Positions 17,786 through 24,894 of a stretch of DNA of 64,000 nucleotides are shown here, one piece after another (within the stretch, counting starts at the first letter, position 1; every line of letters begins with the position of its first letter). Under the pieces are notes generated by a model, which searched no databases, was not told the origin of the DNA, and saw only the letters and a list, made by a program, of their open reading frames with translations. Source of the stretch: Xylophilus sp. GOD-11R (GTDB lineage Bacteria; Pseudomonadota; Gammaproteobacteria; Burkholderiales; Burkholderiaceae_C); contig NZ_CP137854.1 in assembly GCF_033546935.1 (NCBI RefSeq), positions 3,658,001-3,722,000 on the forward strand. Direction: 5' to 3'. A program made the position numbers and the translations under genes.

Positions 17786-18039
17786 CGAGCCGCTCGGCCG
17801 GACCGTCGCCGGACCGTCGCCGGAGCGCGCTCGGGCGGCCTCGGGCCCGCTCTGACCGCGGCAGCGGTTCGCGATGGATGGGGTCTGCGCCGGCGCGTGG
17901 ATATTCGGCCGTCATCACCAAATCTGAGTATGGCGCGAAAGAAAGTTTTGGATAAACTGATTAAAAGGGCGCGAGCCGATTAATGCATGCAGCACCGATG
18001 CATTATTCACCCGATTTGCTATCAACGAAGGAGGGTCGG

Positions 18040-18249
18040 ATGGGATCGGAGGAGAAATGCAGTTACTGCGACGGCGAAGGCCGCCGATTGGAGTATGTCA
18101 CCCGTACCTGTTCCAGCTGCGGTGGGTCGGGCAAGACGGGTTATGACGACAGCCCGTATGCCAGGTGTTATGCGTGCAACGCACGCGGCAGCGAAAGCGG
18201 CCATGAATATGTTCGCTGCGGATCCTGCAGCGGCACCGGCCGGCGCTGA
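18040..18249 (+). CDS. Stand-alone DnaJ-type zinc-finger protein
   Basis: 69 residues; ATG 18040 is preceded by AAGGAGGG, an excellent ribosome site. Four Cys-x-x-Cys-x-G/R-x-G motifs fill the protein: CSYCDGEG at 7, CSSCGGSG at 24, CYACNARG at 43 and CGSCSGTG at 60, the same count as the cysteine-rich zinc domain of DnaJ, but with no J domain or substrate-binding domain. It should bind two Zn ions in the cytosol and may act in protein folding or RNA/protein binding. Codon use and base composition upstream are less GC-rich than the surroundings, which is compatible with transfer. Followed by two unknown genes in the same orientation. Confidence 0.8.
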   Translation: MGSEEKCSYCDGEGRRLEYVTRTCSSCGGSGKTGYDDSPYARCYACNARGSESGHEYVRCGSCSGTGRR

Positions 18250-18331
18250 AATCACCTTCTCTTATTCTCGCCACGCCCTCGCATAATCGACCAAAAGCGC
18301 TGATTCGATAATCGGGGCACCGTAGAAGAAC

Positions 18332-18880
18332 ATGGTTTTGCCGATCGCCCCTTCACCACCACCACCGGCATCCGAGCCCCGCCTGCCCGGAAACTCGCCG
18401 ACGACGATCGCCATCGTCGCGCTGCCGCTGGGACTTTTGCTCAATCAGACCGCCGGCGGATTCGACCACCTGTCGAATGCCCTGATGGCGCTGCTCGGCT
18501 GGCAGGTCGAGCCCTCGCTGCTGCAGCGTCATTCGGTGCGGCTTGCCGCCCACCTGCTGGTGCCGGCACTGCTCATCTTCGGCGTGCTGGCGGCGACACC
18601 GGTCGGCCGCTGGCTGGTGGCCAACCGGCTCGCGCTGGCCTGCCTGCTGTTCGCCGATGCCCTGATCGCCGCCGTGGCGGTGCGGGGCCTCGTGCGGGCG
18701 GCCCTGAACGACGCCCCGTTCATGACCGGCCCGCTGGCCGCCATCACCGGATCGCTGGCCGTGGCGTCGATGACGATCGGCCTGGCGAGCCTGGTCCTCA
18801 CCACCCTCTGGTACCGCCTCGTCGCGGGCCGGCCGCGCGCGGTGCGGCTGTGCCGGGCCATATTCCAGAAGCGCCGCTGA
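18332..18880 (+). CDS. Hypothetical four-helix membrane protein
   Basis: 182 residues. After a Pro-rich start it shows four hydrophobic segments: TIAIVALPLGLLLNQTAGG, HLLVPALLIFGVLAATPVG, LALACLLFADALIAAVAVRG and LAVASMTIGLASLVLTTLWY, ending with a basic tail (RPRAVRLCRAIFQKRR). No family recognised. It lies between the DnaJ-type zinc-finger gene and a Cys-rich gene, 16 bases before the latter. Long minus-strand frames over it are Arg-rich and judged to be shadows. Confidence 0.6.
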   Translation: MVLPIAPSPPPPASEPRLPGNSPTTIAIVALPLGLLLNQTAGGFDHLSNALMALLGWQVEPSLLQRHSVRLAAHLLVPALLIFGVLAATPVGRWLVANRLALACLLFADALIAAVAVRGLVRAALNDAPFMTGPLAAITGSLAVASMTIGLASLVLTTLWYRLVAGRPRAVRLCRAIFQKRR

Positions 18881-18896
18881 GCCGGACGCCGACCGG

Positions 18897-19292
18897 GTGG
18901 TGGCTTTCGACGATTCGACGGCCGTGCGTTTCCAGCGCGCCGCGGTGCAATGGCGCGACGCCGACCGCGCCCCCTCACTGCTCGCGAGCGGTCGTCGCCT
19001 GATCGCCTTGCGCGCATGGCTCGCCAGTGCCGGCGCCCGTTCGGCCATCATCGGCGAGTCCCTGCGGGAATACCGGCTCGCCAGCGAAGCGGCGCAGGAA
19101 GCGGGCTGGCTCGATGCCTGGTTCTCCGAGCCGGAGTATTGCGTGCGCTGCGGAGAGCGATACCGCTTCGAAAACATCGCGCTCTGCACCGCCTGCAGCC
19201 GGTGCTTCTGCCACTCCTGCGCCGGCCGGCAGGCGAAAGCCGCCAATGGGAACCCGTCCTGCGATTGCGGCGTCGGCGAACTGGTGGGCTGA
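18897..19292 (+). CDS. Hypothetical Cys-rich (zinc-binding) protein
   Basis: 131 residues from GTG 18897, 16 bases after the membrane-protein stop. The N-terminal 75 residues are helical and charged; the C-terminal part holds nine cysteines in a treble-clef-like order: CVRC at 82-85, CTACSRCFCHSC at 97-108, and CDC at 122-124. This looks like a B-box/RING-like or zinc-ribbon metal site. No family is recognised. A metal-binding protein beside a second zinc-finger gene and a membrane protein suggests one functional unit, but the role is unknown. Confidence 0.6.
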   Translation: MVAFDDSTAVRFQRAAVQWRDADRAPSLLASGRRLIALRAWLASAGARSAIIGESLREYRLASEAAQEAGWLDAWFSEPEYCVRCGERYRFENIALCTACSRCFCHSCAGRQAKAANGNPSCDCGVGELVG

Positions 19293-19570
19293 GACGGCCA
19301 CCAACACGACCGTATTCGCCACGCTCGCTCAATCACCGATCGATTCGATCGCCAACGATGGACGCGGTCTTTTCGGCCAGGCGCGACGCCAGTCGTGCGA
19401 ACGGTCCCAACCGCCCTATGCCGCATGCGTGACCGTATGTCAAAAGACATGCGTGGCCTGTGTAACCTTCCGCGCGGCAGCAAGCTGCCACCACCGTGCT
19501 GCCGCTTCATTCACGACGTGCAAGCACCGCACCGCCTGACCACCGTTTTCGCAGCAGTCGCCCACGCAAC

Positions 19571-21211
19571 ATGGCCATTGACGAGAAGCCGCCCATCCGG
19601 GGCTCGCACGCACCCGAAGTATCCGAACAAGGCTCCCTGGCCAGCTCCATCCAGGAACACCGGGACGACATCTTCTTCGCCGCAATCGAAACCACCCGCA
19701 TGCCCATGCTGGTGACCGACCCTCGCCAGGCGGACAACCCCATCGTCTTCAGCAACCGTGCCTTCGCCTCCATGACCGGCTACACGGCAGAAGAGGTCAT
19801 CGGCACCAACTGCCGGTTCCTGCAAGGCCCCGACACCGATCGTGCCAAGGTGGCCGCCATCCGCGAGGCCATCGCCAACCGGAGGGAGATCACGGTCGAG
19901 ATCCTGAACTACCGCAAGGACGGCTCCAGCTTCTGGAATGCGCTCTACATCTCGCCGGTCTACAACCGCAACAAGGAGCTCGTCTTCTTCTTCGCTTCGC
20001 AGCTGGACGTCAGCCGGCGCCGGGACGCCGAAGAAAGCCTCGCCCAGGCCCAGAAGATGGAAGCGCTCGGCCAACTCACCGGCGGCATCTCGCACGACTT
20101 CAACAACCTGCTCCAGGTGATGTCGGGACATGTGGACCTGCTCATGGCCAGTGCCGATCGCGGACAGGCGACACCCGAGCGCGTGAAGCGCATCGGCAGC
20201 AACATGCGAAGCGCCGTTTCCAAGGCCGCCACCCTCACGCAGCAACTGTTGGCCTTCTCCCGCAAGCAGCGTCTGGAAGGCCGGGTCGTCAATCTCAACG
20301 CGGTCATCCGCAGCCTCTCGGATCTGGTGGAGCGGACCTTCGGCGGCACCGTCGAGCTGAACACGGTCTTCGCTTCCGGCCTCGACAACTGCCGGCTCGA
20401 CACGGTGCAGCTCGAGCTCGCCATCCTGAACGTCCTGGTCAACGCACGCGACGCCATGCCCGACGGTGGCCGCATCACCCTCAAGACCGGCAACCAGCGC
20501 GTGGAAACCGAAGACCACCGCCACTTCCCCGACCTGGCGCCCGGCGACTACGTATGCATCTCCATCACCGACACGGGCTCGGGAATCCCGCCTGAAATCG
20601 TGAGCCGGGTCATGGACCCCTTCTTCACCACCAAGGAAGAAGGCAAGGGCACGGGACTGGGTCTGTCCATGGTCTACGGCTTCACCAAACAGTCCGGTGG
20701 CGCGACCCACCTCTACAGTGAAGTCGGCATCGGCACCACGGTTCGGCTGTACTTCCCCGCCACCAAGGACGTGCTGCACGCAGACAAGCAGGTGGTGCCG
20801 CGGGATCCCGACCTGGGCGGCGACGAGACCATCCTGGTGGTAGACGACCGGCACGAAGTGGCCGAACTGTCGCGCGACATGCTCGAAGGCCTCGGCTACC
20901 GGGTGTACGTGGCCAACGGCGGCAAGGAAGCGCTGGAACTCGTCGACGGCCCCGCGCTGGACCAGGCGCCCGACCTGCTGTTCTCCGACATCATCATGCC
21001 CGGCGGCATGAACGGTTTCGTGCTGGCGCGCGAGCTCCAGGCGAGGCTGCCGGGCATCAAGGTGATCCTGACGACGGGTTATGCGTCGACGGGCGACACC
21101 GGCGAGCGGGAGCAGAGCCACGAGTTCGAAATCCTCAAGAAGCCCTACCGCCTGTCCGAACTGGCGCGCAAGGTGCGGCGCGTGCTCGACCTGCAAAGCG
21201 CATCGACCTAG
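19571..21211 (+). CDS. LOV-domain blue-light histidine kinase with receiver (paralogue 2)
   Basis: 546 residues. LOV domain with adduct Cys81 in GTNCRFLQGP and Gln144 in FFASQLDVS; HisKA H175 in GGISHDFNNLL; N box LVNARDAMPD; ITDTGSGIP; GTGLGLSM; receiver acidic pair near 426 and phospho-acceptor D473 in LFSDIIMPGG. ATG 19571 keeps the same short leader before HRDDIFFAAIETTRMPM as paralogue 1; no clear ribosome site precedes it. The two proteins are alike along their whole length, including the receiver, so they arose by duplication and probably signal through a shared or competing output. An SDR gene follows in the same direction. Confidence 0.93.
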   Translation: MAIDEKPPIRGSHAPEVSEQGSLASSIQEHRDDIFFAAIETTRMPMLVTDPRQADNPIVFSNRAFASMTGYTAEEVIGTNCRFLQGPDTDRAKVAAIREAIANRREITVEILNYRKDGSSFWNALYISPVYNRNKELVFFFASQLDVSRRRDAEESLAQAQKMEALGQLTGGISHDFNNLLQVMSGHVDLLMASADRGQATPERVKRIGSNMRSAVSKAATLTQQLLAFSRKQRLEGRVVNLNAVIRSLSDLVERTFGGTVELNTVFASGLDNCRLDTVQLELAILNVLVNARDAMPDGGRITLKTGNQRVETEDHRHFPDLAPGDYVCISITDTGSGIPPEIVSRVMDPFFTTKEEGKGTGLGLSMVYGFTKQSGGATHLYSEVGIGTTVRLYFPATKDVLHADKQVVPRDPDLGGDETILVVDDRHEVAELSRDMLEGLGYRVYVANGGKEALELVDGPALDQAPDLLFSDIIMPGGMNGFVLARELQARLPGIKVILTTGYASTGDTGEREQSHEFEILKKPYRLSELARKVRRVLDLQSAST

Positions 21212-21320
21212 CCCCGGCGGACGACCGGTCGGGTCAGCGGCCGATACCCGCGGCCGGGTTTGGCACCGAATGCGCACACCGGCACACTGGTGCCTGCTTC
21301 CGTTCCCGAATCGAGTTGCC

Positions 21321-22019
21321 ATGCCATCATTTCCTGCCGGCTATCGCGCGCTGGTGATCGGAGGCTCCGGCGCCATCGGCGCCGCCCTGGTCGCCGAGCT
21401 GCGCGCAGACCCGAAATGCCGCCAGGTGCTGGCGCTGGGACGCGGCAGCACACCGTCCATCGATTTCGCCGATGCGGCCAGCATCGGCCGAGCCGCTGAA
21501 GCGGTACGCGCTGACGGCCCCTGGCATCTGGTCATCGTGGCGACCGGCATGTTGCAGGGCCCGACGGGCGGCCCCGAAAAGCGTCTCGGCGATATCGACG
21601 CGCAACACATGGCGGCCAGTTTTGCGGTCAATACCATCGGGCCCACCCTGGCGCTGGCGCACTTCGCTCCCCAACTCGTGCGCGGGGAGCGCAGCGTGTT
21701 GGCCGTGCTGTCGGCCAAGGTGGGCAGCATCGGCGACAACCGCCTGGGCGGCTGGTACAGCTACCGGGCGTCCAAGGCGGCGCTGAACATGGTGGTGAAG
21801 ACAGCGGCCATCGAGACGAGACGCACCCATCCCCACTGCGTAATGGCAGCCCTGCACCCGGGGACCGTCGATTCGGCCCTGTCCGCGCCGTTCCGGGGCG
21901 CACAGATCGGCCGGCCCGCCAGCGTGGCGGCCCGAGAGCTGTTGACGCTGCTCGATAGCCTGCAGCCGGAATACAGCGGTGGTTTCTGGGCCTACGACGG
22001 CCAGTGTCTGCCCTGGTGA
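21321..22019 (+). CDS. Short-chain dehydrogenase/reductase (C-factor-like)
   Basis: 232 residues. Cofactor loop VIGGSGAIGAALV at the N-terminus; active-site Ser in LSAKVGSIGD and catalytic YSYRASKAALN (Tyr-x-x-x-Lys with an extra Tyr). The shape matches the cell-cell signalling C-factor-like SDR group. The substrate is unknown. ATG 21321 begins just before the first beta strand, so no shorter start is credible. It lies 109 bases after the LOV kinase in the same direction, so co-expression with light signalling is possible but unproven. Confidence 0.88.
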   Translation: MPSFPAGYRALVIGGSGAIGAALVAELRADPKCRQVLALGRGSTPSIDFADAASIGRAAEAVRADGPWHLVIVATGMLQGPTGGPEKRLGDIDAQHMAASFAVNTIGPTLALAHFAPQLVRGERSVLAVLSAKVGSIGDNRLGGWYSYRASKAALNMVVKTAAIETRRTHPHCVMAALHPGTVDSALSAPFRGAQIGRPASVAARELLTLLDSLQPEYSGGFWAYDGQCLPW

Positions 22020-22224
22020 GTTCGGACGGTCGACAGGTCGCCCCTGCGCGGCCGGACGTCCACCCCGAAGCAGGATCCGTCGTTCGTGGTCGGCAGCTGG
22101 CCGTCCCGGCTGCCGACGATACCGACAGCCTCTTCGGCATTCGACTGACGTCGCATCTGCCGAGATGGTTCACAGAGTTGGATGCACCCGTGCCCGCACT
22201 TATTCACCCATCTCTGAGGAATAC

Positions 22225-23121
22225 ATGTCTCGTGATCAATACAGCTTCCAGAATCCCGTCGAGCAGTACGGTCGTGTGGAACCACCCGTGCAACACCAGC
22301 CGGTGCCCGGCGTTCAGGCGCGGATGACGCCAGTGCCCGATCTGGGCGAGAAGACCTATCGCGGCAGCGGGCGCCTCGCCGGGCGCAAGGCCTTGATCAC
22401 CGGCGGCGACTCCGGAATCGGCGGTGCGGTCGCCATCGCGTTCGCCCGCGAGGGCGCCGACGTCGTGATCGTGCACCTGCCTGCCGAGCAGGAGGACGCC
22501 GCTCACATCCTGGGGCACATAGAGCAGGCTGGCACCAAGGGGCACGCGATCGCCGTCGACATCACCGACGCCGGTCGCTGCCGTGCGCTCGTCACCGAAG
22601 CGGTCGGCTTTCTCGGCGGGCTCGACATCCTCGTCAACAACGCCGGCAAGCAGGTGGCCGTCGCGCACATTGCGGATTTGTCCGACGAGCAATTCGAGTT
22701 GACGTTCCGCACGAACGTGTTCGCGAATTTCTGGATCACCAAGGCCGCGCTGGCCCACATGTCGGCGGGCGCCAGCATCATCAACACCGCGTCGCTGGAG
22801 GCCTACAAGCCATCACCGGAACGTCTGGATTACGCGGCCACCAAGGCAGCCATCAATAATTTTTCGAAGGGCCTCGCGCAGCAGGTTGCTTCACGCGGTA
22901 TTCGGGTGAACGTGGTCGCGCCCGGGCCGGTGTGGACGGCGCTGCAGGTCTCGGGCGGTGTGTCCGACGAGCAGATGAAGGCATTCGACGATGAGAGTAC
23001 CTACCAGCGTTCCGGTCAGCCCGCCGAACTCGCGCCCGCCTACGTGTTCCTGGCCTCCGCAGAATCGAGCTATGTCTCGGGCGAGACCTTGAACGTGAAC
23101 GGTGGGATGGTCACGCCGTGA
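22225..23121 (+). CDS. General-stress SDR oxidoreductase (YghA/YdaD-like)
   Basis: 298 residues; GAGGA precedes ATG 22225. The long N-terminal tail (NPVEQYGRVEPPVQHQPVPG, DLGEKTYRGSGRLAGRKALI) is diagnostic of this subgroup. Cofactor motif TGGDSGIGGAVA, NNAGKQVA, Ser in INTASLEAYK and catalytic YAATKAAINNF. C-terminal SYVSGETLNVNGG is the usual SDR ending. Homologues are annotated glucose/ribitol-type dehydrogenases and are often general-stress proteins; the natural substrate is uncertain. It fits with the catalase, DUF421 and PhnA-like genes in this part of the window. Confidence 0.9.
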   Translation: MSRDQYSFQNPVEQYGRVEPPVQHQPVPGVQARMTPVPDLGEKTYRGSGRLAGRKALITGGDSGIGGAVAIAFAREGADVVIVHLPAEQEDAAHILGHIEQAGTKGHAIAVDITDAGRCRALVTEAVGFLGGLDILVNNAGKQVAVAHIADLSDEQFELTFRTNVFANFWITKAALAHMSAGASIINTASLEAYKPSPERLDYAATKAAINNFSKGLAQQVASRGIRVNVVAPGPVWTALQVSGGVSDEQMKAFDDESTYQRSGQPAELAPAYVFLASAESSYVSGETLNVNGGMVTP

Positions 23122-23217
23122 CCAATGGAATGTGCTCGGTCCACTTTTTCCACGGACGAGCTGCATGGCAGAGATCGCCGGTCGCGCGGCAACATGGTCG
23201 CCACGCCGGCTTCTCCA

Positions 23218-23718
23218 TCAAACGTCGCGTACCTTCACCACACTGATCTGCCCGTCCGTCTCCAGATTCATGAGCTTGACCTGGTCCAGCCGCTCCAGGC
23301 CTTCTTCGCGGAGCTTCGCCATCACATCCTCCTCGGTGATGTATTCGCGGCGCAGGGCGCGCCTCTGCAATCGACCGTGCCGAACCAGGCAGATGCGGCT
23401 GCCCGACACGAACCGCTCCACCGCAGGCACGCGGTACCCCAGCCAGTCCAGGCCGAAGTTCCACGCGACGAGCGTCCCGATGAGGACCATGCCGTCCAAG
23501 GTCGAGGTGCCGTCCCCGATCATGGCGTTCTGCGCGGCATCGCCCAGGATGACGACGAAGAGGAAGTCGGAGACGCCCACGTCGCCCATGTCCCTGCGCA
23601 GGACGAAGCGGAAGATCAACAGCAGGAACCAGAACATCACGGTTCCGCGCAGCATCAACTCCCACGGCGAAAGCGTGAAGGTCAGCATGCCTTCCAGGTC
23701 GAGAGCGGGAAGATTCAT
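23218..23718 (-). CDS. DUF421 (YetF-like) membrane protein
   Basis: 166 residues, AAGGAG before ATG 23718. Two to three membrane helices in the first 85 residues (LMLRGTVMFWFLLLIFRFVL, DFLFVVILGDAAQNAMIGD, GMVLIGTLVAWNFGLDWLGY), then a soluble domain with SRICLVRHGRLQRRALRREY and ITEEDVMAKLREEGLERLDQ VKLMNLETDG in the family order. DUF421 proteins are inner-membrane proteins with no firm biochemical function, often linked to stress or spore biology. It is convergent with the stress SDR. Confidence 0.9.
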   Translation of the reverse strand: MNLPALDLEGMLTFTLSPWELMLRGTVMFWFLLLIFRFVLRRDMGDVGVSDFLFVVILGDAAQNAMIGDGTSTLDGMVLIGTLVAWNFGLDWLGYRVPAVERFVSGSRICLVRHGRLQRRALRREYITEEDVMAKLREEGLERLDQVKLMNLETDGQISVVKVRDV

Positions 23719-23961
23719 GATTGCGCTCCTTGCAGCGTCGTGGGTTTCACCGGATGCGAAAAGTCCGACCGCCAACGGCCCCGATCCCGGCAGCTCACCA
23801 TGTCCACGATCAGCATCGTTGAGCGCCGCGCGTCATGCGCCGTGCCCGACGAGGCTGCCGCGGCCTTCTGCCTTCCTGGCGGAGCGGCCCGTACGCGCTG
23901 ATTCATGCAGTGCCTCCATGACAACCTGCGTTTGCTCATCCCTTGCCCGGGCCGGTCGCCT

Positions 23962-24894
23962 CTAGAGCCGGCGATCCTGCCCGCCATGTACCGTGTCGCT
24001 GCCATCCGGCGACGTTTGCGCCTTTTCGCCCAGCACCGCGTTGACCTCAGCGCCGTAAATGAGCGTGGTGGCGCTGACGTAGAGGAACACCAGCGTGGCC
24101 GTGACACCCGCGAAGCTGCCATACACCAGCGCCAGCTTGCCGGCAGAGCCCAGGGTGTAGGAGAGCGTGGCGGCGGCGGCCACCCAGAGCAACGCGCCCA
24201 CGATGGCGCCCGGCACCACCGTGCGCAGTCGCTGGGGGGCGTCGGGCAGCCAGGCATACATCAGCGCGTACAACACCACCAGCACCGCGAAGGCCGTGCC
24301 GTAGCGCACCGTGTCACGCATCCAGGCGGTCTCATGGCCGATGCCCAGGTGGGCCTGCAGCCACTGCCACACATAGGGCATGACGATGACCGAACTGAAG
24401 GTGGCCACCACACCCAGCCCGACGACGATGGTGAACAGCGTGACCTTGATGCGCGCCTTCCAGAACGGCAGCCCGCGCTGGATGCCATAGGAGCGGTTGA
24501 GCGCGGTGCGCACCGCCTGCATGCCCGAGGACGCCGTCCACAGCGTGATGAGAACGCCGATGGTGACCAGCGCCTGGTTGCGTTGCGCCAGCACCTGGCG
24601 GATGACGGGTTCCAGGGCCTCGCGCACCAGCGCCGGCGCGTAATCGACAACTCGCTTGGCCAGTGCGGCGGCGTCGCCCGGTTCGCCGATGTAGGCCGCG
24701 GTGGCCGACAGCAGCAACAGCAGTGGAAACATCGCCAGCACCGACGAGAAGGCCAGGCTGCCGGCCTGGTTGGCGCTTTGATGCAGCACGTAGTTGCGAA
24801 TGGCCCGCAGCAGCACCCGCAGGCCGGGCACTGCCATCACCGAATCGCTGACGCGGGTCCAGCATTGCCGCAGCAGGTGCATGCCGTGCCTCAT
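23962..24894 (-). CDS. YihY/UPF0761 family inner-membrane protein
   Basis: 310 residues with about six membrane helices: SANQAGSLAFSSVLAMFPLL, VTIGVLITLWTASSGMQAVR, KVTLFTIVVGLGVVATFSSV, YGTAFAVLVVLYALMYAWLP, VVPGAIVGALLWVAAAATLS and GVTATLVFLYVSATTLIYGA. The ASSGMQAVRTALNRSYGI stretch and the terminal YGAEVNAVLGEK are family marks. Formerly called ribonuclease BN, but that assignment belongs to another protein; true function is unclear. Its ATG overlaps the stop of the oxidase subunit I/III gene by four bases, so it is the last cistron of that operon. Confidence 0.9.
   Translation of the reverse strand: MRHGMHLLRQCWTRVSDSVMAVPGLRVLLRAIRNYVLHQSANQAGSLAFSSVLAMFPLLLLLSATAAYIGEPGDAAALAKRVVDYAPALVREALEPVIRQVLAQRNQALVTIGVLITLWTASSGMQAVRTALNRSYGIQRGLPFWKARIKVTLFTIVVGLGVVATFSSVIVMPYVWQWLQAHLGIGHETAWMRDTVRYGTAFAVLVVLYALMYAWLPDAPQRLRTVVPGAIVGALLWVAAAATLSYTLGSAGKLALVYGSFAGVTATLVFLYVSATTLIYGAEVNAVLGEKAQTSPDGSDTVHGGQDRRL

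Noticed and set aside
14958..17855. 965-codon rightward frame over the LOV kinase and lipoprotein genes
   Set aside because: It is antisense to two well-supported genes, has His/Arg/Gly-rich composition and no domain; long antisense frames are expected in high-GC DNA.
18353..19510. 385-codon leftward frame over the membrane and Cys-rich genes
   Set aside because: Arg/Ser-rich with no fold, whereas the opposite strand shows clear membrane helices and ordered cysteines.
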